Shown piece by piece: positions 45,101 to 58,484 of a DNA stretch of 64,000 bases. Positions within the stretch are counted from its first letter, which is position 1. The number at the start of each line of letters is the position of its first letter. The translations under genes and the position numbers were made by a program. The stretch is from Diploscapter coronatus. Its lineage: Eukaryota; Nematoda; Chromadorea; Rhabditida; Rhabditidae. Location of the stretch: the NCBI GenBank assembly GCA_964036155.1, contig OZ038422.1, forward strand, positions 15,151,201-15,215,200, read 5' to 3'. The notes below the pieces were generated by a model. It was not told where the DNA came from, ran no database searches, and saw only the letters and a program-made list of their open reading frames with translations.

Positions 45101-48100
45101 TAGCAATTCTCGATTTAGTGGCTCCATTCCCATGGTCATCTTTTGCATAGACATTTCCTAACCGCGATTGCGCACAGTGCTTCTGGTTGTATTTTCTCTT
45201 GTTCTCTTGAATTAACCTGCTATTCTACCATTTAGGGTATCATTTTCCCTCTCTTCTCTTTAGTGCTGTTACCAATAGTTCGAGAGAAATTTGCAACCCC
45301 CCTCGCACTTTTTATCAGAAGTTTTTCCACATTATTTCGATTGACAAACAGCGGGAAAATATGCGAGAAAAACGATTGTAAAACTTTTCGAAATCATGCG
45401 ATTTTTACAGTTAAGAGAAAAATTCAAATTACGGTAAGCAGCTATGCCAGAAATCGAAGTTGAATCATTGTGACTACGTCTTAGAAGTTGTGAAGTATAT
45501 TTGAAAAAAAAATCCAATATTACGATTATTCATGGATCAATGGTATTTATTAACTTCTCAACTGATGTTGGATAATTTTGTCAGATCTAAAGAAATCAAG
45601 ACCAACTCTTTTATATTCACTCATAGATAAGAAATCTCCATTATTGTTACCTTTTCATGGTTAGGTTAATGGGAACTCTTTATCTTCGCTAGCGGAAGTG
45701 TTTGCATCTGAAAGCCTTCTTAGACCATATTGCGCCATGCATCGTCATTTTGGCACTCCCCTTTCTCCATTCAGCAGAGGTGCTAACCTGCAAAATTGCT
45801 ATAAGCGGCTACACCAAAGAATAAACGGCCATTCAGAGATAACAGCAACGATTATGCAATTAGGGGAAATGTTTTGAAGAAGGAAATTCGGAAAATACCA
45901 TATTGGTGAAAACAGGAAAACTCAATATACGTAAAACTGTAAAAGAAAAATTCATGGTCTTACCTAAATAATATTTTCATCACTTGAAATTTTAATAATA
46001 AAGAGAATTGTGATTATTCTGAAGAAACGCTAAATTTACAGTTTGGCAGCTACAAATGTGTCTGCAAGCCCGGCTATGTTAGCGAGGACTGTTCGATTCA
46101 AGAAAATCCGGAAATCGAATGCAACGATGCCGAACCGGACAGACAGTGCCAACATGGAGGCGTCTGTATTTATGACGAGCTGAAGAACAACAAAACTTGT
46201 GAATGCCCGAAAGGATATGAAGGTAATTTTGAGAAGATATTAGAAAATTCTAAATCTGCGTTACTGCAAGTTATCATTCCAAAATTAGTCAAATTAGTAT
46301 CTTTCTAATCAGCTTATCAGATTTGCATTTATCACTCGACAATTAACGATTTGTGATTTATCAACCCAATTTCTCTAACCCCAATCTGCCTTGAAGCGTA
46401 TTGCCAGCGATATTCCATGAACTCTCATTATTTAGCTGTACGATTTTAGCGGATATTTGGGGATAATTATAGACTCTGCCTATTAGCAACGACTTATGAG
46501 ATACTTGAGAGGGGATTACTGTAAGAGGAGAAGGAAATCCTTCTTACCCTGGTTTATTTACTCAAAGATTAACAATCCAGAGACTTGCTCTAAAAGGGAC
46601 AAAAACTGTTGCTTTCTGAGTGAATAATGCAAAATAAGATGCTATTGCGCGATACGCGTGAAAATACAAGATTTATGCAAATGAAAATGATGCACAAGTG
46701 GTTGGACAGTAATCCTCTAGGTTTTGCAGTCTGCAATCTAATATGCAAATGAGTTTTTGCCAAACACACGAAAGATAATATTTCAGGGTTGTTCTGTGAA
46801 AAAGACGTCGATGAATGCAAGCACTACAGCCCATGCCAAAATTATGGAACTTGCCAGAATACCGACGGAGGTTATCGGTGTTTCTGTATGGATGGCTTCA
46901 AGGGTAATTGCGAGGAACGGAAAAATAGTGATACCTTCCAATTCAAGTAGCCATAAAAATCGAATTACTCGAGTAATCAGTTAAAACTTTGCGCACTACT
47001 AAATCTGCTCTAGTACAAATATAAAATATAAATTTTATCTCAGATAGTTTATTTATGCTAATTTTTTGAGCATTTGTGAATTTTGATGAAATCATTTTCT
47101 GCAAACGAAGGTATTTTGCTCCCGAATTTCAATGAATGTTAGGGTAAAATGATTTTGACTGATATAATTAGTAGAGCTGATTTCTAGCTTAAAATGAAAC
47201 CAAAATCAGCTCGCAAGTCCTATCCTAAGCTTAATCACGATCATTTTATCCACATAATTTTGCAAGAAACAATGCATTTTTGCCAATAATGACTCAAGTA
47301 ACTAATCGTTTATATGGTCTTCTATCTCTTCATATACAAATTTCATATCGCATATAATACATGAAAATATTCCTCATGGGTTAGCCTTTTTTTTTTTTGA
47401 AAATATCAAAATCATTGAACAAAATCCATTTTTGCACTATCCATAGATTTAGGAAAAGGTCTCACTATTTTTCCGCACCCTGTATTTTTGTAGAATTTTA
47501 AAATGAGTTAAATTCTTCTAAATAATATGACACAGCAAATATTTCAGGAGACCAATGTCAAATCAATGAAGACGACTGCATCGACAACAAATGCTCTCCA
47601 GATTCGGCATGCATCGACGGAATCAAGACCTACACTTGTCATTGGTAAAGAACGATTCTTAGATTAAATTACAAGGCTAAAAATTTCAGTCCGATCGGCA
47701 AAATGGGCACCTATTGTCAGCTGGTTGATCGGTGCACGACTGAAGATCCGTGCCTCCAGGGCGATTGCATCACCGACCCTCTGACTGGAAATTACCAGTG
47801 CATTTGTCATCCTGGATATACGGTAGATTATTCCATTTTTATCTATGATGCTAGGCTATTTCATCATTGCAACATAATTGTCTATTCTTACGTGAATAAT
47901 CGCTTCCATTTACGCTATCCCCTCTTGCACTGCATTATCCAGGGTTAAGCCGATCATGCTCGGTTTGCTCCATGGATACACATTCATTTGGCTGCATTTT
48001 TCTTCTTAATATCATTTCAAGAGAGTCTCTTCCTAAAAGTTTTCAATCTGAATTTTGCAGGGAAAGAACTGCGATCAAGACATCGACGAGTGCGCAATCA

Positions 48101-51100
48101 ACCCGAATCGTTGTTATAATGGAGGCGTCTGTGTCAATAGACTAGGAGGATACAATTGCATGTGTCCAGAGGGTACAAATAATGAAAGTTTGTTTTCCTC
48201 ATGGAAAAATGATAATTTTAGGGTACAAAGGCGAATTTTGCGAAGATCTGATGAACCCCTGCGAAGAGGTGCAATGCCACAATGGAGGCAAGTGTCGATT
48301 GAGGAAGTCTGGCAACAACACCTACGTCGCTGAGTGCTCTTGTTATCCTGGTAAGAGGAAATCATGAAAGGCCTGCTAACCGAAATGAACTTAGGATTCC
48401 ATGGGCACGACTGCACTCAAAAATGCCCTTCTGGCTTCAAAGGCGCTCAATGCCAGGAGCCGTTCTTCCCCTGCAAAAATTCGGCTGACTGTAACGCTGG
48501 TGGAGATTGTGTTGAGAGTGAATGCATCTGCAAAGGAGTATGAGATTTTCATAAGATATTTCAAAAATCTAAACTTTAGCCCTTCTACGGAAATCGCTGT
48601 GAGATGCGTCGTCGCTGCCAAGAGGGCTTCTGCTTGAACGAGGGAATTTGCGAGGACAAGAACAATTCCGCTACGTGTAACTGCAGGCAAAGCTTCGCTG
48701 GAGAGCGCTGCGAAGTCAAGGTCGATCTGTGCCAGAACCAGTAAGTTAGATTAGCCTTTTTAATTGGCAACTCCAACTAGAAGAATTTTCATAAACCCGA
48801 TTCTTTTCCTAAGTTAGATAATAACACGGTGCCAGCCATAGGCAAGAAGGTTTTGTCTGCTGATGTCGGCATCCCTGTCTATCCTAGAGAATTAGCGAGA
48901 GAGTGAAAGATATTGTGAGGAGAAGAGACAAGGATATTGACTGAATCTCCTAATGAGATTAGTCCAATCTCAAGTAACCTTTATCCTCAATTGCTATTCT
49001 TCTTTGATCATCCACCAATTGCATACTCTTTCTTCACTCTTCTAATAAGTTAGTCCAGTAAATCCAAGGATATGGATACTTTCGGGCCTTTAGAAGTTAC
49101 AAAGTCTATTGTAGGAAAAATAGCGCTATTCTAATTGGACGATTTTTTTACAAAAAATACTCGTTGAATCTTTTGACAGCTTTCTTTCTAAGTGGATTGA
49201 TTTCACCTTATTTGCGAAATCACCTTCGACTTTCTCAGCCTTGTCAAAGTGATACATTTCACTGTGGGGTGCGCACTCATTCAAAGTCAGAAAGTGCGTG
49301 ACAAAGATTGAATTGGAAAATATTGAACAGCTCTAAAAGAGGAAACGTTTTCAGCAAATGCAAAAATGGCGCTATCTGTAAGCAGGAAAAGGACACTTAC
49401 AAATGTGAGTGCATCGAAGGCACCGCTGGAAGATTTTGCGAGGAGAAGGTCGACATTGCCAAGTTCGATAGAGAAGAAAGGTTTGAAATAAGTTGTCCTG
49501 GAACAGTTTCAAAATAGTGTTTTCTTTAGGTTGGAACGCGAAGTCTGCATTCGCAACCGCTGTAGTTCGAAATCTGGCGATGGCCAATGCGATTTGGGCT
49601 GTAATTTGGCTGCCTGTGACTTCGATGGGGGCGATTGTTCCGCGAAGCTGCAGCCATTTGCCAACTGCAGGTTCGCAAGTTATTGCGCCAAGAATTTCGC
49701 AAATCAGATCTGCGATAAGGTAAGCATTTATTTTTTATATGAGATTATGATCTTTAACTATTTGAGGCCTGCAACACTGAGGAATGTCTCTACGATGGAT
49801 ACGATTGTTTGGCACCAGTACCTCGTTGTCCCAGTGAAATCCAAAATAAATGCGCTGAGCGATATGGTGACGGTATCTGTGATGTGGAGTGCAACGTCGA
49901 AGCATGTGGATGGGATGGTGGAGACTGCAAGAGGAATGAGACGAAGATTGACGACAAGGTTAGATATTTGAAGAGAAATTCGAAAAAATGTTTAACTTCA
50001 GGTTTATAAAGACATTTGGATCATGGTTCTTGCCGATCCGTCAACTTTCATCAAGAATGTGCACAAGTTCCTTTTCACTTGGAGCAATCGCCTGCGAGCC
50101 TCCGTGAGAATTCAACATGACGCTGAAGGGCCGATGGTGTTCAAGTGGAACTCTGCCAAGGAGGACGATCTCGGGAGCAGGATCGTCATGCCGAAGAATG
50201 AGGTTTGATTTTGTCGCATTTTTTGTAGATGAATAAAACGTTTCTTCAGAATTACGCTGTATCTTATGGAGCAGATTCTTCTTCTCATCACCATTCAGTC
50301 AGATCCCGACGATCTGTTTCCAATAGTCGCTTCCATCTCACCGATCATCAATTCGCTTCTCCTTCTTCTTCAAGTCGAGGTCATTCCGTTGATGGTATTG
50401 CTGTTAGTATCCAAATCGACATGTCTCACTGTCAAGAGGACTGTTTCTCTGATTCGGAAGCCTTCGTCAAGTATTGGGCTGCATACATGACTAAGGAATA
50501 TGAGGTGTGCATAATTGCTAAGTATAACAACCAAATGGCATTCTTCAGGAAGGCCATCAGGATCCACTTCCGATCTACAAAGCAATCGTCAGACGACCAC
50601 AACCTGGAACCACTGGCAGTCCGTTGAGCATGCTTTTACTGGTACTATCTCTTTTCCTTATGATTTGTGACTGAACTTCAAAATTAAGGTCGTCATCTGT
50701 GCATTTGTGGTCATTGGTACAGCTTCTGCTGCCTACATCAAGTATGGAAATCAAGAGCGGCGGACTAGAAAGAGGCGAACGATTCATGCGCCTTGTTGGA
50801 TCCCTGAGAAGGAAAGCGATTTGAGTGAGTTGAATTAGAGAGGTGAAAAGAGTCGATCACTGAGAAAAATTTCAGACAAACGAAGTCTGGGCAGCAACTA
50901 CTCTAGTGGCAGTCAGAATTCTCTCATTTCACCGTGCAGCTCCTTCTTCGAACAACAATCCTGCTCCACGGCATTCTTCGATCCCTACAATAGTGACATG
51001 AAACGGAGAAGACTGGAGAATGGTTCGGCTATCACTTATCACAATGGTATCATCGTTCCTTCTCATGTCAACGGACATCCGCAATTCCAGCATCCTGGTA

Positions 51101-53148
51101 AGAGAATTTGAAGAAATGTCAAAGCAATCATTCGTTTCCAGGCGCTCAAAACCATTACATTCTACCTCACAACGTTCACGAGCTTCAACTTGCCAAAGCT
51201 CGGCAGACTGGCTACTTCTTCCCTTCTCAACAAATCCATCCCAACTCTTCGATCTCTCCAGTTGATGTCAAGCCCAACCTTGCATCGATAATTTCGAGAG
51301 AGGCTCCAAATCCAAACGAAGGCTTAAAGTTCACCGATCTTCATATTCAGGTGATATTCTTATTCATAATCAAGGTGAACCTGGGATTTTAGGCAACTTC
51401 CAAGAGTCCGATTGACATTGAGCTCACCGAGGAAAACACGAATTCAGTTGGTCCATTCGGGTGGACGCCTCTCCTTTCTCTGCTCATTGGAAACCCTGAA
51501 GCCGAAGAGAAGGATAGGAAAACGGAAGCAGAGATTCTGAGGGATGCGGAGAAACTCGTCGCCGCAGGTGCCGATGTCAACTGGGCTGATCATGGTAAAT
51601 TTTCAAAAAAAAAAAAGAACTTTCTGATTGCTCATTTTAGATGAACGTACTGCTCTGACTTTGGCAGTGCATCGTGGCTTCGTCAGCGTTGCCAGGTTTC
51701 TCTTGGAGAGAGGAGCCAACCCGAAGATCATGAACAAAATCGATGGGACGGTATTGATGGTCGCTATCAAGCGATGCCACTACTCGATGGTGAAGCTGCT
51801 ACTGGAGAACAAGGATGTTGTTGAGGAGGTAAGAGATGAGTTTAGGTAGTATTCAATATTTCATTATTTAGATCAACGAAGTGAATCGCTTCGGTCAGAC
51901 TGCTCTGATGATCGCGTCGGTGGTTGAATTGGCTAACAACCAGCTTGGTGAGATGCTCGTCACTAAAGGGGCAGATGTGTCGTACCAGGGCGACAAGACC
52001 GACGTAAGAGTTTCGATAACTCTCGCCAATTTTTCAGTCTCACATCTTTTGATAAGAAAAATAAGATAAGCATTATGTGAATCTATAAAGACGTCCAGTT
52101 TCAGGCGGCTCAATCATACACTGGCCGCACCGCTCTCCACTACGCGGCTGATGTCAACAACGTGACGAAAGTCCGCTTCCTTCTCGAGCACAACGCGAAC
52201 AAGGACGCCGGAGATGTCAAGGATCAGACTCCTATGTTCCTCGCTGCCTCCAGAGGACACCTTAAAGTGATCGAGATCCTCATCGAGGCTGGGGCGAGTT
52301 TCGAAGCGCCAGACAATATGGTAAGTAAATTAAGAGTTTATGAGTTGAACAACAAAGATATATTTATTTTTAGGATCGCACTCCTTGCATGATTGCCTAT
52401 GAGAAAGGCCATGATCATATCGTCAGCTACCTCGAAAATGACAACCCCCGTCTTCGTCAGCCAGTGCGCACGTCGCCTTTGTGCAAGAACATGGGCGATC
52501 TTAAGAGGACCAACGCTCAGGCAGCGCGATCACTTGTCAAGGCGAAGGTAATTCAAAAAGCTTCAGCACGAATTTCTAGCGTTCAATTTTCAGCGTAATC
52601 GGAAACTCGCATCTACGCCTCAGCCTATTCCGTCATCTGGACTCCCTCTGCACCAGTTGACACCTCCACACTCCGACAGCTCGACGTCATCGCCTTCCCC
52701 AGGAGTAGCTGGATCTTCTTCAGGGACAGCGTCGACGTCTTCAAGTGTCCCAACTCACTACCACCCGCTGCCTCCGCTGAACTCGCTTCATGCGACGCTG
52801 CTGGATTCACCAGATTCTGATGGCCATGCACACGCATCGAGGCTGATGGGAAGTGAAACCTTCTCACCACTAGGGAATGAAGTGGTAATCTAGAACCTAG
52901 GCGAAATGCAATTGAATCTCATATTTTAGATGCCAAATGGCGGTTGGGCTCGACACATCGACACTTCGGCGATAAGCAGTGATGGCAGCGTTCAGAGGCA
53001 GTCACCACCCTATGAGCCAACTGGAGATCCGACATCGGCGAGGCTCTATTCCAACTATGAACACCTGTTCAATGGATACGAGCAGCGACAGAAAGACTGC
53101 TATTATTATAATCAGTCGGGAGCAGAGCATTTCAGTTCGGCTCATTGA
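36183..53148 (+). CDS. lin-12/glp-1: LIN-12/GLP-1-type Notch receptor
   Basis: Twenty-nine exons, 1581 residues: 36183-36258, 36382-36469, 39660-39775, 41596-41730, 44730-44941, 46042-46222, 46787-46903, 47548-47644, 47690-47822, 48061-48172, 48222-48350, 48395-48537, 48580-48740, 49355-49480, 49530-49719, 49767-49958, 50002-50202, 50250-50504, 50549-50641, 50689-50824, 50876-51097, 51142-51350, 51393-51594, 51641-51828, 51872-52003, 52105-52320, 52374-52547, 52594-52884, 52930-53148. A signal peptide precedes 14 EGF-like repeats (about 27-605; several begin D-V/I-D-E-C), three LNR modules (about 612-735) and the heterodimerisation domain. That domain has a furin-type RSRR site (821-824). One TM segment follows near 916-936, then the RAM motif CWIP, ankyrin repeats (about 1120-1400) and a Ser/Pro-rich PEST-like tail. 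Fourteen EGF repeats match C. elegans LIN-12 better than GLP-1 (11), but orthology needs a tree. Ligand binding triggers cleavage, and the intracellular part acts with the CSL protein LAG-1. Confidence 0.96.
36470..39659 (+). other. Large Notch intron 2
   Basis: A 3.2 kb intron between the exons that together encode EGF repeat 1. ORFs within it are short, overlap on both strands and show no domain. I see no nested gene. Confidence 0.6.
41731..44729 (+). other. Large Notch intron 4
   Basis: A 3.0 kb intron within EGF repeat 3. It has two RTGGGAA-type sequences, ATGGGAA at 42961 and TTCCCAT at 43262, that fit the CSL/LAG-1 consensus. It also has purine-rich patches near 43.2 and 44.5 kb. No nested gene is seen. 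Confidence 0.5.
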
Positions 53149-53490
53149 GTGCTATTTTAAATTTTGGAAAATTGTGCAAAATCTATTCATCGGTTTTAAA
53201 ATTTCCTTGTTCTCTCCAGGGTTTCTTATCCATGAATCATCTACTGTCTTTCTCTTGTACATCATGCAATTTTATACTAACTTGCCCAAAACCCACCGAT
53301 ATCTTTACATTTGCTCGAACTTTTCTGCTTCGGGTTCTACTTTTTCGCTTCTTATTTATGACATATTTTACATTTTGTACCTTTATTCATACGGGTTGAA
53401 TTCAAATTTCTCATCTTCAATAATCAAATTTATCTCTTTACCATTTTATTCTACTCAATTTGTGCGTTCAATTGTAAATTTTGATTTGGA

Positions 53491-53496
53491 AATAAA
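53491..53496 (+). terminator. Likely poly(A) signal of the Notch gene
   Basis: AATAAA lies 343 bp after the stop codon, in an AT-rich 3' flank and before the next element. Confidence 0.5.
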
Positions 53497-53830
53497 TTTG
53501 TCCGATATTCAAAATCGAATTATCACACATATAATCTAAGATATTCTTACACGATATTCAAAGTAAAAGTAGGTGAAAATTTATGTTTTCATATGAGAGA
53601 AATGCCAACAACATAAACTCTTAAATTCTCTGCTAATTTATACAGGTTCTGGAAACTATTCCACGGCACTGATAATTGTCTTCTTTTCTAAATCCCCATT
53701 ATTTAAAAGAATTTATTCGAAAATGAATCAATTCTTTCAGCTTCGAATAATTTCAATCACTTTCCTTTTCAAAAGTCGCCACAAGATCTCTCGACTTCCA
53801 CTGATATAAAAGCTATTTTAATCTCGAAGT

Positions 53831-53992
53831 CAGGATTGCAAATTTGAGACCCGATCGGGAATTAACACGCGGCATGTTATAAAAGAGGCAGAAAACGACG
53901 AAATAGCATAGGGGATATAGAGTGCAAAAGAAGCGTGAAAGAGGGAGAGAAAGGCCCGATCGGGTTTTTTCGGGTCTAAATCTGCAACCCTG
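53831..53992. mobile_element. hAT-like MITE between the Notch and acyltransferase genes
   Basis: A 162-bp element with ends CAGGATTGCAAATTTGAGAC and, at the other end, the complement of CAGGGTTGCAGATTTAGACC. Both ends also carry the palindrome CCCGATCGGG. The flanks are 8-bp duplications CTCGAAGT (53823-53830) and CTCGAAGC (53993-54000), with one change. CAGGGTTGC-type ends plus an 8-bp duplication are characteristic of hAT elements. It has no coding capacity and carries one GAAATAG motif. Confidence 0.8.
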
Positions 53993-54563
53993 CTCGAAGC
54001 CTTCGCTTGTTCACCATCTTTCTTTCCTTGATGGCGTTTATGGATAGATTCATGTTTATCAGCTTGTTTCTTTTTCTTATACCTCGCTATTTCGTCATCG
54101 AGATTTGTCTGCTGGTTTTCTTTTTATAGACCAACTCGGCAAAAGCTTTGCTACCCAGAAAGTCAACGTCCATCTAAATCGGTTATACTTTAAATAGCAA
54201 TGTTCGTAACTTCGCCGAGGTTGTGAGATATTGTCGCCATTTTATGATTGGAAAGGAAAGTCGATAATCAGGTAAAAGAATAATCTTTATTAATTCGACT
54301 GAGTAAAAAACTGAATTGATTTGTAATTTTTCGGATTGCAAACTAGACGACTACGATCAGTAATTTGATCCATTGTAGTAAACGAATGTAAAATAAATTT
54401 CTGATCGAATCCCTTGCTATTTTGACCGATATTTCTTTGGGTTTTCAAATTGATAAAGAATCGATTTTTGCTAATATTTATTATTTTTGACACTGAAGAA
54501 TCATTTTAATATTTAGTTAATAAAAATTTTCAGATCCTATTTTACTCATTTAGCACTTAGCCT

Positions 54564-57500
54564 ATGGAAGATAAGTTCGCCCTAATTGCAACTCCACCAG
54601 AAAACAATAATGAAGAAGAAAAGGAATCGCTATATCCACAGCTAGAAAATAAAAGGACTCGACATTCAGAAAAGCGGAATGATTTGCAGGTGAATTTACT
54701 TTCTTTCAGAATGAGATAAATGTTTCAGGGAATTCGCGGCATTGCAGTTTTATCCGTTCTAGGATTTCACTTCTATCCACAATACTTTCCAAATGGATAT
54801 TTCGGAGTTGATCAGTATTTTGCTTTCATTTTAAAAATTTGTAGGAACTTTTAGATTTTTCGTTTTATCTGGATTTCTGATGACAATGATATTCGGCTCG
54901 AAGCCAATCAGTCATAAATCGATGGCTGAGTTTTACTATAGAAGAATCAAGCGGATTGTCCCCCTTTATGCACTCATAGTTTTTATAGGTAATATGATAA
55001 ATTTGATTGGAGTTATTAGAATTTTAGTATTGTCATGCATCCTTCTCTTCTTTCCTCACGAGTTTGTGGATCTGAATTCTGAAGCGGCACTGAGATCAAT
55101 CAGTTTCACTTCAAATATCGTGTCAAGATCTGATGAGCATGACTACTTTATTGAGGTTGGAATATGAATTCAATATTATTGACACTAAAGCATTATATTT
55201 TGTGAAATGTTTGCACTGTAAAAATCCAAATTGCAATTCATGCATTAAAAATTTCTCCAATGTCGCAATTTTATTTTAGTTGGAGCAAGCAGACGATGTC
55301 TTTACTCACACATGGTCATTATCGGTCGAGATACAATTCTATCTGTTCGTGCCATTAGTTTTCATCATCTATCAGGTACTCTTATTTACATTTTGCATGA
55401 ATATTTGCTTTGCAGTATATAATTTCAAGAAAGATGTCATCGTTCGCTCATTTGTATCTTGGACTCATGGCAATTTTGTCTTTGTTGCGCCACGTCTATT
55501 CTGAGGAAGCTGAATCATTCAATAGGTATTTTATCTCACTTTTTCACCAGTGACAAAATTTCAGCGTTTTCGCTCGTTACTGGCAGTTTTACGTTGGCAT
55601 CGAAGCCTATTTCTGCTCGAAACTTTTCAAGAGCCCCAAGTCTGAAAATGCAAATGAATATGTGACGCTAGAACATGCACCATTTCTCGAAGGCTCATTA
55701 GATGAAGAAAGTGAAGACGATGAAAGAAATTTACTTGAAATAGGCAACAGCAACGAGGGTACTCAAAAACTGTCCACCATGTAAATTATTTGTTCCAGAA
55801 CAAAGATGCCAATGCCTATGTTTGAGTTTCAACTGTATTCATCATTGTCTATTTGGAATCTCTTTACTCACTTTATTTACGATTTCACTTATTCCGATTA
55901 CACTACCAGAGCGGCAAGCAAGATTTATGTCGACGCTGGCAACTGGAGTTGCGATTTTGACAGGAACTTCTTATGGTAGCAAGAACATCATCGCCAACAA
56001 GTAGGTTTAAGATAATATGGAAAATTTGAGCTAAATAATGCAAAGTAACTCGTTTGTATCTAGGTTTCAAAATCCATTTACAGAAAGCTAGTATTGATAG
56101 GTGATATTTCCTATGCACTGTACCTAATTCACTGGCCGATAGTCGTCTGGATAAAATTTAATTATCCTGATGTGGTATTTGGTCAGTCTAAAATCTAGAT
56201 GAGATCAATATTTGATTGATTTAGCCAGATTCTTCGGGGCAATAGTCTCGATATCACTTGCATATTTGGTCTACAAAACCTATGAAAGATGGTATTTGTC
56301 GCTGGAAAAGATACAAATTTCAATACTGATCGTGGCTTTATATGGGCTGATTTTAGCAGTGGCCATAAATTCTGGTTAGTTTGTCATATTTATAAAAATT
56401 CGAACATAAAATGGAAATCCGGAAACTGAGAGGCATTGAGACATGAGATTTTGTGAAAATAGTGTGAGGAAGGATTGTTAGCCTTTTCATATTATGTCTT
56501 CTGTCTCGATACGTCAGGGCTTCGAAATAACTCATAAAGTTTAGCAAGACTTGAAAAACTGATCGAAGAACATGAGGATGCTATTGATCATATCAAAACT
56601 GGCGAAATTTCGAGAAGTATTTACACATTTTGAAATTTTCTTAAAAATGAATGAATATAGAGGAAGCGATAAGATTGAATAAATATTGGGTGAAAGCTGA
56701 AGGCCAAATGATGAAGATAAAAGATTGCTATCCAAACAGAACTGAACATGGATTCTGCTCGTTCGATGTAAATCTAAGTTCAGAATTGGAGAAAACAGAA
56801 AAATTTAGAGAAATGAGAAAGGAAAATATCGAATGCTCGTTTTGGGCAACAGTTACGCTGCGAATATGGGTGGATTGTTCCACGAATACTTTGGAGAATA
56901 TGCTTACAACATGAGCAAGTACAGTTATTCATGTAAGGGATTCCAGTTTAATCTATTTTATCTTGATCTCTTCAATTACTCCCTACAATTTTTCGACTGA
57001 AGAAAGTAGATTTTGGAATTTCCAGATTGTGAAGCTCTGATTGATGATAAAAGACGCAGGAGATGTCAACCAGTGGCTGATACTTATCTGTATGTCATAT
57101 GAATTCGAGATATATCTCATGGATATTTTAGAGAGGTCGCAACTCAATTCCAGCCCGATTTTCTATTTCTGGTCGCGAAAAGTGCAGTTCTGAATACACC
57201 AATTCGAGGAGTTCTTACCGAAGATTCTGATGATGAGGTTTTACAAGAGGCTTTTGAGAGATTACAGGTAAACCTTATTCTGGCTTACTATTCGATAATC
57301 AATTATCTTTTAAGAAATACGAGGCCATCACAAAATATCAAGTCTTTGTCATTGGAACAATTCCCATCCCGATCAAGAGATTCCTTGAGAAATTCACTCA
57401 GAAAATCATGGAAAGTGAAGAAGTCCACAGTGTGAGTGCCGAATTTTTTGTTTTAATCGGGCTTTTTACGGTCTGAAAGAAATCTCTTAAAACTTGAAAT

Positions 57501-58182
57501 AAAAACGACGAATGTCGTCATGTCTGGAAAAGATAAGGATTTATCTGATCTGGTCACAATGATGCAGCTTTTCTGCGACATCCTTATTGCATCTAATTGA
57601 TTAGAGACATCAATGCTTTGATCCGATCAAATTTACTTCTGGAGCTAAATTTTCTTCAAATCAATTCGAGAATAGCATATAGCGTTGTTAGATCTAGAAA
57701 TAGGGAGAACGATCGTCAGAAACCCCTTCGACCAATCCCGTTGATTTTGGCCTGACGAAAATACTCCCTAGTTCTGATTAGATCATATCTTCTGCTCTTC
57801 TATAGTCACGAGTTTAAAAAATCAAAAGTCCAATTATAATCAATCTGCCAACAGAACTTTCTGAAATTTTCAGTCTGATTATCTTCAAGACAAGAACTAC
57901 ATCAATGGGATTAAGCGGAATGAGATGTTAGGAAAAATGTGAGTTTCAAAATCTAACTCCTAAAAATCAATACCTATTTTCAGGTGCTCAAAATGCACGA
58001 TTTTGCCATTTGGGGATGCATTTTTCGCAGCCAAACCCTATGAGGATCCACAATTTTTCGACCCAAAAACGTTGCTGGGTTACTTTTTCAACGGCCAACA
58101 TATCACTCCTGCGGGCCAAGATGTCATTAGACCGATCTTGAAAAACGAACTAAAGAGACTTAAAAAGTTGAAGCTTTTATAA
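54564..58182 (+). CDS. Acyltransferase-3 / SGNH membrane protein (nematode OAC type)
   Basis: Eighteen exons, 735 residues: 54564-54689, 54729-54814, 54855-54988, 55028-55155, 55280-55375, 55416-55525, 55565-55758, 55799-56000, 56084-56181, 56225-56374, 56545-56616, 56661-56767, 56809-56932, 57026-57089, 57132-57267, 57315-57431, 57874-57938, 57984-58182. The membrane part has the acyltransferase-3 signatures LQGIRGIAVLSVLGFHFYP, FFVLSGFLM, HTWSLSVEIQFYLFVPL, ISYALYLIHWPIVVW and YKTYERWYL. A predicted extracytoplasmic C-terminal SGNH-like domain follows, with the catalytic Ser motif VLGNSYAAN and a C-terminal HITPAGQD block where the catalytic His is expected. An acidic linker (residues near EESEDDERN) lies in exon 7. 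Such proteins transfer acyl groups to extracellular or luminal substrates. The substrate here is unknown. There is no N-terminal NRF domain. Confidence 0.93.
57695..57776. mobile_element. hAT-like MITE in the acyltransferase intron 16
   Basis: An 82-bp element starting TAGAAATAGGGAGAACGATC and ending with the complement of CAGAACTAGGGAGTATTTTC. The flanks GTTAGATC (57687-57694) and ATTAGATC (57777-57784) form an 8-bp duplication with one change. It shares the ends and the AGAAACCCCTT core with the element at 22565-22685, in the opposite orientation, so the two belong to one family. Confidence 0.7.
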
Positions 58183-58222
58183 TATTTTTGTTAATTTATC
58201 TTTTGGTTTGTATATTTTGAAG

Positions 58223-58484
58223 TTATTATTGCAATCCGACTACTTTGTGTTGGAAATAAATGGAAAGAGGAGAAAGACGTAATTTATGCATTGGTAAAGC
58301 AATGTTCCGTTATCCGACGATACATTGCGTACAATTGATTATTATCGCTAGTAATAGGCGGAAAAGGCTGAATTTTGTGCAATATGTCGTCGGGTAACGA
58401 AACATTGCTTTACCAATGCATAAATTACGTCTTTCTCCTCTTTCCATTTATTTCCAACACAAAGTAGTCGGATTGCAATAATAA
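58223..58484. repeat. Long near-perfect palindrome just after the acyltransferase stop codon
   Basis: Two 98-nt arms, 58223-58320 and 58387-58484, are complementary with only about two mismatches around a 66-nt loop. The arms begin TTATTATTGCAATCCGACTA and contain the only good AATAAA (58255-58260) for the acyltransferase gene, 41-78 bp past its stop. A transcript running through it would fold into a long hairpin. It may be a foldback transposon or a recent inverted duplication. Confidence 0.9.

Noticed and set aside
49720..49766. Possible misplaced Notch intron because its acceptor is TTTGAG rather than TTTCAG
   Set aside because: The phase is correct, and the joined exons give a complete second LNR module, so the unusual acceptor is accepted.
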